Below the pieces are notes generated by a model that did no database searches, was not told the origin of the DNA, and saw nothing but the letters and a program-made list of their open reading frames with translations. Below are positions 48,411-57,859 of a stretch of DNA of 64,000 bases, piece after piece. Within the stretch, counting starts at the first letter, position 1, and every line of letters starts with the position of its first letter. This DNA is from Pseudomonas fluorescens (GTDB lineage Bacteria; Pseudomonadota; Gammaproteobacteria; Pseudomonadales; Pseudomonadaceae). The translations under genes were made by a program, and so were the position numbers. The stretch lies in the NCBI RefSeq assembly GCF_001648775.1, contig NZ_LVEJ01000008.1:1-64000 (forward strand), in the 5' to 3' direction.

Positions 48411-51317
48411 ATGTTCTCACCGGCCAACCAGCCTCATTTCAATCTGACCGTCGATGGCATCGACAGCGATTTCCAGGTGCTGTCGTTCACCGGTCGCGAG
48501 GCCCTCAACACGCCGTTCGAATTCGAGCTGGAACTGGTCAGTGAAAAGGCTTCGATCAACCTCGAAAGCGTGCTGCACAAACTGGCGTTTCTGCAGTTGT
48601 CGCCAACCGGCACGGGGATCCACGGGCTGGTCTACAGCATCGCCCAGGGCGAGGCGGGCAAGCGTCTGACCCGCTACAGGATTTCCTTGCGTCCGCAACT
48701 GGCCTACCTCGCGCACCGAGTCAACCAGCGCATTTTCCAGCAGATGACCGTGCAACAGATCATCAGCCAGGTCCTGGAAGAACACGGCATCCTCGCCAGC
48801 GATTACCACTTCCAGCTCAGCGCGATTTATCCCGAGCGCATTTACTGTGTGCAGTACGACGAGTCGGACCTGGATTTCATCCAGCGCCTGTGTGAAGAAG
48901 AGGGCATTCACTACCACTTTCAGCACACGTCCAGCGGCCACAAACTGACCTTCGGCGATGACCAGACGGTGTTCCCGAAACTCGCGCCAGTGGCCTATCA
49001 GCAGGATTCCGGGCTGGTCGCCGACAAACCGGTGGTCAAGCGTTTCGGCCTGCGTCTGGCCACGCGCACCAGCCGCACCACGCGCCGTGATTACGACTTC
49101 GTCAAACCGAAAATCGAGCTGGAAAGCGACGCCAAGAGTTCGGCTCAGCCAGACCTCGAAGACTACGATTACCCGGGCCGTTTCGTCGATCGCGAGCGCG
49201 GAAAACACCTGGCCAATCGCGCGCTGGAACGTCATCGCAGCGACTACCGTCTGGCCGAGGGCAACAGCGATCAGCCGATCCTCGTCAGCGGACATTTCCT
49301 CGCCCTGACCGAACACGCCAACCCGACCTGGAACGACCTGTGGCTGCTCACCGAAATCTTCCACGAAGGCAAGCAGCCGCAAGTGCTCGAAGAGTCGGTG
49401 ACCAGCGACACCACCGACAACAAAGACGATTTCCACCAGGGCTACCGCAACCGTTTCAGCGCCATTCCGTGGGACGTGCCGTATCGTCCGCCGCTCGATC
49501 ACCCGAAACCAAAAGTCCTCGGCACACAAAGCGCGGTGGTCTGTGGCCCTGAAGGCGAAGAGATCTACTGCGACCAGTACGGCCGGGTGAAGGTGCAGTT
49601 CTTCTGGGACCGCGAAGGCAAGCACGACGACATGACCAGTTGCTGGATGCGTGTCGCGTCGAGCTGGGCCGCAGAAACCTTTGGCTCGATCAACATTCCG
49701 CGGGTTGGCATGGAGGTGCTGATCACCTTCCTTGAAGGCGATCCCGATCAGCCGCTGATCACCGGTTGCCTGTACCACGGCGCCAATCTGCCGCCGTACA
49801 AACTCCCGGATTTCAAGACCCTGGCCACGGTCAAGAGCAAGGAATACAAGGGCAGCCGCGCCAACGAACTGCGCATCGACGACACCACCAGCGAGATCAG
49901 TATTGCGCTGCGCAGTGATCACGGTGCGAGTGCAATCAACCTCGGTTATCTGACCCATCCGCGCCCGAGCGGTGGTCAGCCGCGTGGCGAAGGTTTCGAG
50001 TTGAGAACTGACCGCCATGGTGCGGTGCGTGCGGCGGCCGGTCTTTTGATCACCACCGAGCCGCGCCCGAACGAATCCAAGCACCACAAAGACTTGCCCG
50101 AGACCGCTGAACGCCTCGCGACCGCCAGCGATCAGCAGGACGGATTCGCCGTTCAAGCCAAAGAGTTGCAAGCCCAGGAGGCCGGCGATCAGGACGACGT
50201 CGCCAAAGCGCTGCACGCCCAGCATCAAGGCGTGCTCGGCAGCGGACCGGCGAACCTCACCGCTAACGAATTCCCCGAGTTCACCGAACCGCATCTGGTA
50301 TTGGCGAGTCCCGCCGGCATCGCCCTGACCACGCCGCGCTCCAGCCACATCGCCACCGGCGAACACCTGGCCCTGAGCAGCACCGGCCACACCAGCCTGT
50401 CGATCGGCAAACGCCTGCTGGCCAGCGCCAGTCGCGGCATGCGCCTGTTCGTGCAAAGCATGGGCTGGCGTCTGGTCGCGGCCTCCGGTGATATCGACGT
50501 GCGCGCGCTGAAGGACAGCATCAACCTGCTGGCCAAACTCAACATCACCGCCAACGCCGACCGCATCACCATCACCGCGAAAACCGAACTGGTAATTCAG
50601 GGCGGCGGCAGCGCCACGACCTACAACGCCGGCGGCATCACCCACGCCACCAGCGGCCCGTACACCGCGCACGCGGCGAACTTCGCCTACACCGGTGCGA
50701 AAAGTCTCGCCGGAGTGTTCCCCGAACCACCGAAACCGGGCAAGGGCAACCTGGAATTGTTCAACCAGTACGCCGGGCGACAAGGCATCAAGGAAGGCGA
50801 TTACGAAGTCATCGATGCCCTGGGCAAAAGCATCAAGGGCAAGCTCGACGGCAAGGGTTTCGCCAGCGTCGCCGGGGCTGCGCCGGGGCCGGCGCGGGTG
50901 CTGTTCGGCAAGGATCCGGCGGATACCTGGAGCGATGGCAGTTACATCGGCAAGCCGGAATGGCCGTTGAATCCACCGGGTGCCGAAGACGTGCCAAGTC
51001 AGGTGCAAGCCATGGTCGCGCAGGTCTTGCCGAGCAAGAGTTGGGAGATGTTGGAGAAGGGCAAGGACATGGCGCAGACAGGGATGAGTGCGATGCAGAC
51101 GGCGCAAGGTGCGATGCAAACCGCGCAGCAAGTGAAGGGTGTGGTGCAGGGCGGTGTGGCCGGGTTGCCGAAATTGGCGAGTGCGGCAATGCCGACTGCG
51201 TCGGGGATTTTGGGGGCGGCGGGTAAGGCGGGCAAGTTGCCGAGCCTGCCTGCACCGAGTCTGCCAAAACCTTCCTTGAAAACCCCGGGCCTGTTGGCGG
51301 GTGAGATGCTGTCATGA
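48411..51317 (+). CDS. vgrG: type VI secretion spike protein VgrG with C-terminal extension
   Basis: A 968-residue spike protein. Residues 1-370 form the gp27-like hub. The OB-fold and start of the beta-prism lie near 380-460 (GEEIYCDQYGRVKVQFFWDREG, ASSWAAETFGSINIPRVGMEVLITFLEGDPDQP). A DUF2345 domain is at about 620-760. Residues 775-850 (ELFNQYAGRQGIKEGDYEV, GFASVAGAAPGPARVLFGKD) are a small adaptor-like module. The tail 860-968 is alanine- and proline-rich with repeated MQTAQ and probably binds cargo. ATG after AAGGGA. The stop overlaps the rhs start (ATGA), so spike and effector are coupled. Confidence 0.95.
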   Translation: MFSPANQPHFNLTVDGIDSDFQVLSFTGREALNTPFEFELELVSEKASINLESVLHKLAFLQLSPTGTGIHGLVYSIAQGEAGKRLTRYRISLRPQLAYLAHRVNQRIFQQMTVQQIISQVLEEHGILASDYHFQLSAIYPERIYCVQYDESDLDFIQRLCEEEGIHYHFQHTSSGHKLTFGDDQTVFPKLAPVAYQQDSGLVADKPVVKRFGLRLATRTSRTTRRDYDFVKPKIELESDAKSSAQPDLEDYDYPGRFVDRERGKHLANRALERHRSDYRLAEGNSDQPILVSGHFLALTEHANPTWNDLWLLTEIFHEGKQPQVLEESVTSDTTDNKDDFHQGYRNRFSAIPWDVPYRPPLDHPKPKVLGTQSAVVCGPEGEEIYCDQYGRVKVQFFWDREGKHDDMTSCWMRVASSWAAETFGSINIPRVGMEVLITFLEGDPDQPLITGCLYHGANLPPYKLPDFKTLATVKSKEYKGSRANELRIDDTTSEISIALRSDHGASAINLGYLTHPRPSGGQPRGEGFELRTDRHGAVRAAAGLLITTEPRPNESKHHKDLPETAERLATASDQQDGFAVQAKELQAQEAGDQDDVAKALHAQHQGVLGSGPANLTANEFPEFTEPHLVLASPAGIALTTPRSSHIATGEHLALSSTGHTSLSIGKRLLASASRGMRLFVQSMGWRLVAASGDIDVRALKDSINLLAKLNITANADRITITAKTELVIQGGGSATTYNAGGITHATSGPYTAHAANFAYTGAKSLAGVFPEPPKPGKGNLELFNQYAGRQGIKEGDYEVIDALGKSIKGKLDGKGFASVAGAAPGPARVLFGKDPADTWSDGSYIGKPEWPLNPPGAEDVPSQVQAMVAQVLPSKSWEMLEKGKDMAQTGMSAMQTAQGAMQTAQQVKGVVQGGVAGLPKLASAAMPTASGILGAAGKAGKLPSLPAPSLPKPSLKTPGLLAGEMLS

Positions 51318-54300
51318 CGACTGAAACTGTTGTTGTAAAACGTGAACCTCAGGCGACGGTCGTACCGCTCAACCTGATTCAGGTAGCAGATGTAGGGCGC
51401 GATGCCGCCAAGTTCGATGCCTGGTTGCAGGAGGTTAGTGGCGGTTATGTGACACTCGACCGTATCAAGAATTTCGCTGGGGCGTTGCCCGTAGTGGGCA
51501 ACATCATGGCGTTGGTGGATGTCCTGAATGACATCGCCGTCCTGTCTAAGAGTGAGGTACGTGATCCGCTCGACTGGGTCAGTTTGGGCATCGACCTGAT
51601 TGGCGTGATCCCCATTCCAGCGAACATGGCTGCTGCGCGCATGAGTTTGCGCCCGACGCTTTATTTAGTGCGGCAGGAAATGAAGGTTGCCGGCAAGACA
51701 TTGCTGGGCGATGCCTTGATTAATGTGATTGCAGGTCATCTCAATGCCACCATCGTGGGTGAAATCGACGATTTCGTGAAAACGGCTCAAGCTTCGCTGC
51801 CGGATATTCTCGACTCCGCTGGAAAAAAGGGTGAAGAGATACTGAAGGAAATCGCAATCGGTTTGAATGCCGCTGTCGATGGCAATCTCGATGTTGCCGT
51901 CAGCCTTGACAGCGCGGAGAAGAAACTCAGTAGCCTGGGTGGTAAAGGTTGGCATGATCCCACCAAGGTAATCGACAACGTTTTTGGTGCGGTTTGTGAC
52001 GTTTACAAAGCCGCTGGCAAGGGTGTGGTCAATAACGCGGCAAAGTATCTTTTGCCTAAAGAAGCCCAGAAGCTGGTGCATGATCAGACTAAGGTGCTTA
52101 CTGCAATGGGTCCTGAACTGCGGGCTCAACTGAAAAAGCTCAGTAACCCAGCAATGCCGTTCTCTATCGGCGCTTTACTGGCCGTATTGACTAAAGCTGT
52201 TGAGGCTTGGTACCTGCGAAATAAGCGAGGCGTTGGGGGTAACGTCAAAGTCGGTTCGACCAGTAAGGCCCAACATCAGTTGGGAGAGGGTAGGGTTGAG
52301 GTTAGAAAGACGGAAGTGCCTGCCAAGAAAAAACCTAATGCCGAGAAAAATGGAACCTGCCCAGGTACGTGTGACAGCATCAGTTTTGCAATGGGTTCGG
52401 AGAGCATCGTGCACACTGACTTCAGTCTGCCCGGGGTATTTCCAATCGAGTGGAACCGTATCTACAGTTCAGATCTGCAAGCCTATGATGAGGGCATGCT
52501 GGGCGCGCGCTGGATAACTGCGTTCACAACCCGATTCGATCTGGTCGAGGGCGGTTTGCTCTTCTACGACGCTGACGCCCGTAGTCACGAATACCCTCTG
52601 CCCAAAGTCGACCAGTTCCATTATGACGCCATTGAAAATTTCACCGTAGTACGGCTTAGCGACGACAAATTGATGCTGTGCCGAGGTTTTGAACGCAAGG
52701 AAACCTACCAGCGTCGTGGACACCAATTCGTGCTCATTGGTGTCGAGTTACGCAGCGGTGCCGGCCTCATGCTGCACTACGAACACCGTCACGGCGATCG
52801 AACAGTCCTCTCCGACCTGATTACCTATGAGGGTGATCTGACAAAAGTACAGTCGCATCTCGGCACGATGATTGACGAGAAGGGTCGTTTGACCGGCATC
52901 TGGGAGATTCGTGATGGTTTGCCGCAACGCCAACTCTGCGCCTATCTCTACGATAGCGCGAGTGACCTCATTCAGGCACAGGATGAGAATGGCGCAGCCT
53001 GGAGTTATCAATATGTACATCACCTGATCACTCGTTACACCGACCGCACCGGCCGGGGAATGAATTTGCAATGGCAAGGTGACGGTGCTGACGCGAAGGC
53101 GATACGGGAGTGGGCTGACGACGGCAGCTTTGATACCCGGCTGGAGTGGGATGAAAATATTCGTCTGGTGTATGTCACTGACGCGCTCGGCCACGAAACC
53201 TGGCATTACTTTGACAGCCTCGGCTACACCTATCGGATCAGACATGCGGATGACCGTTCCGATTGGTTTTTCCGCGACAACGCAAAAAATGTCATTCGCC
53301 ATGTCCGGGCTGATGGTCGTTCTGAACGTTACAGCTATGACGATCGAAGCAACCTTGTCGAGCATATCCGTGCCGATGACACGGTGTTGCACTTTGCCTA
53401 TGACGATCTCGATCAACTGATCAAAGCCAGTGATGCTGAGGGCGGTCAGTGGGCAAGGGGATATGACGATTATGGTCATCTTGTTGAAAGTGTCGATCCG
53501 CTGGGTAACAAGACCGAATACGCCTACAACTCGGCAGGGAAGCCCTCCGCAGTCAAAGATGCCAACGGAAATGAAAAGAAACTGGACTACAACCCGGCCG
53601 GCCAGTTGGTCGAATACGTTGACTGCTCAGGTAAGAAAAGTGAGTGGAAGTACGACGAACGCGGGCAAATGGTCTGCTTCACCGATGCTGCTGGACAGAG
53701 CACCGAGTACGAATACAAGGCCGGTCAGCTTGTACTGATCAAACACCCTGATAAAACCGAGGAGCGATTCGAACGTGATGCCGAAGGGCGTTTGTTGGTT
53801 CACGTTGATGCTTTGGATCGTTGCACTACCTGGAGCTATACCGCCGCCGGTTTGATCGCCGAACGGGTCGATGCATTGGCACATGCCGTTCGTTATCGCT
53901 GGGACAAATTGGGTCGACTGGTCGCACTGGAAAACGAGAATGAGCGTTGCGCTCACTTCAACTATGACCCGATCGGACGATTGCTCGAAGAAACAGGTTT
54001 TGATGGGTACTCGACTCGCTACCATTACGAGGCGGAGTCAGGACGCCTTGCCAGCATGTACAGCGCGGGACGTAGCATTGAACTTCGTTTCGATCCGATG
54101 AATCGTGTAGTAGAGCGCCGAGCTACCTTGGGTGACGAGCAACAGGCCGAAACGTTTGTTTACGACGGTAACGGTAAACTGATCATGGCGTGTAATGCGG
54201 ACAGCCGTCTGCAGTGGTTCCATGATCCGGCCGGCAATCTACTGCGTGAGCACCAACATTATCTGGGACTGGAGAGTCCGAAGGTTGCGGTTTGGCAGCA

Positions 54301-56020
54301 TGAGTACGATGTGCTTAATCAGCGCATTGCTACTATTCGCCCTGATGGGCATCGCGTCAGCTGGCTGACGTACGGTAGCGGCCACTTGTTGGGAATGCGC
54401 CTGGATGACCATGAGTTGGTGGATTTTGAACGTGATGATTTGCACCGCGAAGTGGGACGCCATCAAGGTAATCGACTGCTGCAAACCCAAAAATGGGATC
54501 CGGCTGGACGGCTGCAAGAGCAGTTGTTGGGGCGAGGCGACGATAAGTCCACGGTGATCAAACGCGATTATAAGTACGATGCAGCGGGTCAATTGACTGA
54601 TATCAATGATAGTCGCCGCGGCCCCATGTCCTATCGCTACGATCCTGTCGGTCATTTGATTACTGCAATTACCCGTCTAGGGAGGGAAACCTTTGCCTTT
54701 GATCCAGCGGGAAACCTTTTGGATGAACAGGCTTTTAATGTACGCAGGCCACTGGATCTGGAGTCATCGCGCAGTAAACTCCTCGATAACTTGATGCGCG
54801 AGTACGCAGGTACTCATTACGAGTACGACGCGCGCGGGAATCAGACCAAGCGTTGGCATAACGGTAGCTATTGCCAAATGCAGTGGGACCTATTCGATCG
54901 CCTGGTGCATTTCGAAGACGAGCGTCTGGTGGTGGGCTATGCCTACGATCCACTCGGTCGCCGTATTCACAAAAACTCTAGAGCACATTTTAGACAGCGC
55001 CCTGAAGCAGGTACGCTTTGGAACCGTAACGAACATGCGCGTAGACAGCGCGAACTTGCTTGTGGCTTTACGTTGTTTGGCTGGGATGGCGACAGTCTTG
55101 CTTGGGAAAGCAGTCCGGCTCAGCATGATGGCGACACCGGTCGAACTGTGCATTATGTATTTGAACCCGGCACTTTCGTTCCCGTCGTACAGGCGCTGAG
55201 CCACCAGCCTATTCATCTCGTGGATCAGCCTGCCTATGGGCACGTTTACACGTCGCAAGAGGATCCTCTCTGGCGTCATGCTCCGACGCCCCAAAAGTTT
55301 GACGTGATCGCGTGGTTTCAGTGTGATCACCTCGGAACGCCGCAAGAACTTACCGACCAGCAGGGACAGGTGGCGTGGAGCGCATACTACAAAGCGTGGG
55401 GGAGAGCCGTTGAAGAGCATTCGACTTCAACTCGACAACTAGGACTGACTAATCCGATTCGCTTTCAAGGGCAGTACCACGATCATGAGACAGGCCTGCA
55501 CTACAACCATCATCGTTACTATGACCCAGATGTCGGCCGCTTCATATCTCGTGATCCAATCGGATACGCGGGTGGTATGAATTTCTACCAGTATGCGGTC
55601 AGTCCGACCCACTGGGTCGACCCTAATGGGCTATGCAGCAGGAAGCTAGATCGAGCGCTCGGTGGCAAGGCTTACGACAAAATGCAAGCTCACCACCTTA
55701 TCCCGGAAGAAATCTGGGATAGGCAAGCCAGCTTTTTCGCGGATATAGGTATGGGGGCAGAGCGGGATAAAAAGGAAAACGGTCTTTTGATGCCTGACAG
55801 TGCAGATCAAGCCAAGAAAACCAAGCGTGTTTTTTACCATTGTGGTTCGCACGGCACTGTTTATAGTCCTATGGTCAACAACATGGTAACGAAAGTTCGG
55901 AGTAAATATGAGGCCGGTATCATTGATGAAGCCCAAGCACGCGCGCAGATATCAGCAGTTCAAACCCGGTTGAGATCGAGCCTGTCGGTGTCTGGGACGA
56001 GACAGATGAGAGTTAGATAA
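51314..56020 (+). CDS. Rhs polymorphic toxin with C-terminal AHH-nuclease-like domain
   Basis: A 1568-residue T6SS effector. Residues 1-345 are an unusual N-terminal region with hydrophobic segments near 56-75, 88-104 and 281-299 and no PAAR motif. A DUF6531-type segment begins near 347 (FSLPGVFPIEWNRIYSSDLQ). YD repeats fill about 500-1340. The RHS core ends with DPIGYAGGMNFYQYAVSPTHW and then DPNGL, where self-cleavage is expected after residue 1440. The 128-residue tip (from base 55634) has AHH at 1459-1461, NGLLMP with Asn1489 and GSHGTVYSP with His1513 and Tyr1517, which fits the AHH nuclease family (HNH/EndoVII fold). No Eag- or Tap-type chaperone gene lies beside it. GC falls toward the tip. 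Confidence 0.94.
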   Translation: MTTETVVVKREPQATVVPLNLIQVADVGRDAAKFDAWLQEVSGGYVTLDRIKNFAGALPVVGNIMALVDVLNDIAVLSKSEVRDPLDWVSLGIDLIGVIPIPANMAAARMSLRPTLYLVRQEMKVAGKTLLGDALINVIAGHLNATIVGEIDDFVKTAQASLPDILDSAGKKGEEILKEIAIGLNAAVDGNLDVAVSLDSAEKKLSSLGGKGWHDPTKVIDNVFGAVCDVYKAAGKGVVNNAAKYLLPKEAQKLVHDQTKVLTAMGPELRAQLKKLSNPAMPFSIGALLAVLTKAVEAWYLRNKRGVGGNVKVGSTSKAQHQLGEGRVEVRKTEVPAKKKPNAEKNGTCPGTCDSISFAMGSESIVHTDFSLPGVFPIEWNRIYSSDLQAYDEGMLGARWITAFTTRFDLVEGGLLFYDADARSHEYPLPKVDQFHYDAIENFTVVRLSDDKLMLCRGFERKETYQRRGHQFVLIGVELRSGAGLMLHYEHRHGDRTVLSDLITYEGDLTKVQSHLGTMIDEKGRLTGIWEIRDGLPQRQLCAYLYDSASDLIQAQDENGAAWSYQYVHHLITRYTDRTGRGMNLQWQGDGADAKAIREWADDGSFDTRLEWDENIRLVYVTDALGHETWHYFDSLGYTYRIRHADDRSDWFFRDNAKNVIRHVRADGRSERYSYDDRSNLVEHIRADDTVLHFAYDDLDQLIKASDAEGGQWARGYDDYGHLVESVDPLGNKTEYAYNSAGKPSAVKDANGNEKKLDYNPAGQLVEYVDCSGKKSEWKYDERGQMVCFTDAAGQSTEYEYKAGQLVLIKHPDKTEERFERDAEGRLLVHVDALDRCTTWSYTAAGLIAERVDALAHAVRYRWDKLGRLVALENENERCAHFNYDPIGRLLEETGFDGYSTRYHYEAESGRLASMYSAGRSIELRFDPMNRVVERRATLGDEQQAETFVYDGNGKLIMACNADSRLQWFHDPAGNLLREHQHYLGLESPKVAVWQHEYDVLNQRIATIRPDGHRVSWLTYGSGHLLGMRLDDHELVDFERDDLHREVGRHQGNRLLQTQKWDPAGRLQEQLLGRGDDKSTVIKRDYKYDAAGQLTDINDSRRGPMSYRYDPVGHLITAITRLGRETFAFDPAGNLLDEQAFNVRRPLDLESSRSKLLDNLMREYAGTHYEYDARGNQTKRWHNGSYCQMQWDLFDRLVHFEDERLVVGYAYDPLGRRIHKNSRAHFRQRPEAGTLWNRNEHARRQRELACGFTLFGWDGDSLAWESSPAQHDGDTGRTVHYVFEPGTFVPVVQALSHQPIHLVDQPAYGHVYTSQEDPLWRHAPTPQKFDVIAWFQCDHLGTPQELTDQQGQVAWSAYYKAWGRAVEEHSTSTRQLGLTNPIRFQGQYHDHETGLHYNHHRYYDPDVGRFISRDPIGYAGGMNFYQYAVSPTHWVDPNGLCSRKLDRALGGKAYDKMQAHHLIPEEIWDRQASFFADIGMGAERDKKENGLLMPDSADQAKKTKRVFYHCGSHGTVYSPMVNNMVTKVRSKYEAGIIDEAQARAQISAVQTRLRSSLSVSGTRQMRVR

Positions 56021-56032
56021 AAAGGAGTAGTT

Positions 56033-56647
56033 ATGGAGTATTACGTGCTTTCTCAAAAGGAAGAGTCTGGCTGTCCAGTTGACCTCTTACGTGCGGATTT
56101 ATACGATAAGTTTTATCCAAGTACTAAGGGGGTGGAATTTGGCTTTTTTTCTTGGTATGCGGAGAAGATTAATTACAAAGTTCACACTCCCTATCCAGAA
56201 GGTATGGTGCTGATATCAAAAGACAAATTTTATGACTTCGATATTCGCAGTGTTTCGCGTTTTTATATAGTTAGTGATGATTTTTTGTCTCTTTGCAAAA
56301 ATCTTCATGTTGAGATTGCTGATAATGTGCCTGTTCAGGTAATGTCGACGAGTGGAAAGTCCATATCCTCCAAACAATATAATGCGGTTCTTTTTAAAGA
56401 GTATGATGCTCGGTCCGATACAGACCCGGGTTCTACATTTGTTGAGGAGGATGGATTGATTTTCAGGTTCAAGAAGTTGATCCTGTCTGAGTCTTTTGAG
56501 TACGATCTTTTTAAGTTTAAAGGGTTGATTTCTGGAAGCAATACGTTGATTTGTTCTAGCGCTTTTAAAGCGCGTGCGACAGGACTTAAAGGAATAGATT
56601 TCACTCCTCTGGAAAGTGTGATCTGGTCGGCTGTCAAGCCGATTTGA
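56033..56647 (+). CDS. probable immunity protein to the Rhs/AHH toxin (Imm43/Imm11-like)
   Basis: A 204-residue protein, markedly AT-rich compared with the rest of the window. It starts MEYYVLSQKEESGCPVDLLR and contains FYIVSDDFLSLCKNLHVEIADNVPVQ and ends LESVIWSAVKPI. The layout (a short YYVL start, a middle VSD..L helix, a late KGIDFTPLES strand) resembles Imm43/Imm11-type immunity proteins, though I cannot fix the family. AAAAGGAG lies upstream, 13 bases past the toxin stop. Position and composition make it the cognate immunity gene. Confidence 0.8.
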   Translation: MEYYVLSQKEESGCPVDLLRADLYDKFYPSTKGVEFGFFSWYAEKINYKVHTPYPEGMVLISKDKFYDFDIRSVSRFYIVSDDFLSLCKNLHVEIADNVPVQVMSTSGKSISSKQYNAVLFKEYDARSDTDPGSTFVEEDGLIFRFKKLILSESFEYDLFKFKGLISGSNTLICSSAFKARATGLKGIDFTPLESVIWSAVKPI

Positions 56648-56709
56648 TGGAGGCAGTATATACACCAGACGCAGCGATCCAAGAAAAAGTCGAACTCTCA
56701 GTATTTAGC

Positions 56710-56803
56710 CAGCCATCTGCTTGAGATGCTGTCAATTAAGGAGGTCCTCAGGGATAGATCACGTCTTGAAAACTAATAAACGTATTCTGTCCCGATAATA
56801 AGG
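56710..56803. repeat. duplicated intergenic element, copy 1
   Basis: CAGCCATCTGCTTGAGATGC, TCAATTAAG and TCTGTCCC blocks match copy 2 at 56843-56936. The internal inverted repeat (AGATCACGT...ACGTATTCT) is decayed. Confidence 0.75.
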
Positions 56804-56842
56804 TGAACGCCGGATAAGGAGCTTGCTCGTGAGCATATCCAG

Positions 56843-56936
56843 CAGCCATCTGCTCGAGATCACTTTCAATTAAGAACCCCGCGGAGACAGATCACGTTTG
56901 ATAACTAATTAAACGTGATCTGTCCCAATAAGAACC
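56843..56936. repeat. duplicated intergenic element, copy 2, with perfect inverted repeat
   Basis: GACAGATCACGTTT (56886-56899) and AAACGTGATCTGTC (56911-56924) are a perfect 14-bp inverted repeat around 11 bases. There is no T run. Together with copy 1 it fills the 56648-56949 gap. Confidence 0.8.
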
Positions 56937-56949
56937 TTAAGGATCTGAA

Positions 56950-57381
56950 ATGGAAAAGGTTTTTTTTAGATTAACCGTCACGGATGACTATCCCCCCGTC
57001 TCAAGCGAGAGTGTTTGGGCAGAGTCATTGGTCTCCGGATCATTCACCGTGAAAAACATACCGTTCTATTCCAAGGGTGCTTGTCTCGATGACGAAATTC
57101 TGACTAAAGCGGGGGCCGACGGTGAGCGTTACTTTAAAAGGGTGATCACAAGCAGTGGAAACAGCACTATTCGAATTATCTTTTTTGATGCAGGGGAGCC
57201 TCATATTTCGAACGTCCTGGAGAAACTGGTCGTTATGGGATGCACCTGGGAAGGAATGAGTGAAAAATTCTTTTCCGTAAATATTCCCGTGAGCGTTTCT
57301 CTTGATGAAGTGATCGAATACCTGAGTAAGGGAGAGGAAAACGGGTGGTTGGATTATGAATACGGCCTGCTTCGCCAATAG
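56950..57381 (+). CDS. DUF4265 protein, possible second immunity gene
   Basis: A 143-residue soluble protein with the DUF4265 pattern: EKVFFRLTVTDDYPPVSSES, VWAESL, VKNIPFYSKGACLDDEI, then SSGNSTIRIIF and LVVMGCTWEGMSEKF. Such proteins are often found beside polymorphic toxins, where they may be immunity factors for toxins no longer next to them. It is AT-richer than core genes. It lies behind the duplicated element and not within the toxin-immunity transcript. Confidence 0.8.
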   Translation: MEKVFFRLTVTDDYPPVSSESVWAESLVSGSFTVKNIPFYSKGACLDDEILTKAGADGERYFKRVITSSGNSTIRIIFFDAGEPHISNVLEKLVVMGCTWEGMSEKFFSVNIPVSVSLDEVIEYLSKGEENGWLDYEYGLLRQ

Positions 57382-57515
57382 GTGATACAGCAGGCTATGA
57401 AGATGTCTGGATGGTTGAGTAAGAAACATTGAAACCGGATTGCGAGGGGTTTCACGCTTGACTGATCGCGTGGATCAACTTCGCCTGGCAACGGCTTGGT
57501 CAAAGGAATGACAAC

Positions 57516-57779
57516 ATGAAAGACGCCATTCACTTGGGCGACTCCACCACTCACGGTGGCAAAGTCCTTGAAGCCTTCTCCCAGACCGACCTCAACGGCA
57601 AGCCCATCGCCGGGGTCGGTCACAAGGTCAGCTGCCCGTTGTGCAAAGGCATTTTTCCGATTGCCGAAGGCAGCAGCACCTACACCGTCGATGGCACGCC
57701 CATCGCGCTGGACGGCATGAAAACCGCTTGCGGGGCCGCGCTGATTGCCAGTGGCCCGAAAGGAGCGGTGGTCAGTTGA
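57516..57779 (+). CDS. PAAR-domain spike-tip protein
   Basis: An 87-residue protein with the PAAR repeats typical of T6SS tip proteins: MKDAIHLGDSTTHGGKVLEA, a central GVGHKVSCPLCKG and a final GMKTACGAALIASG. Zinc ligands are likely among His and Cys residues in these strands. AAAGGAAT lies before the ATG. It can cap VgrG and may carry the small protein downstream or the Rhs protein, which lacks its own PAAR. Confidence 0.93.
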   Translation: MKDAIHLGDSTTHGGKVLEAFSQTDLNGKPIAGVGHKVSCPLCKGIFPIAEGSSTYTVDGTPIALDGMKTACGAALIASGPKGAVVS

Positions 57780-57859
57780 ATCCGCGGGGGTGAGCTCTTC
57801 GTTCGCCCTCATGAATACTGCAAGTAAACAACCTGGCTTCATCCATTAAAGGAATAAAC

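Noticed and set aside
48417..51131. 904-codon minus-strand frame opposite vgrG
   Set aside because: Antisense shadow; the sense strand has all VgrG motifs.
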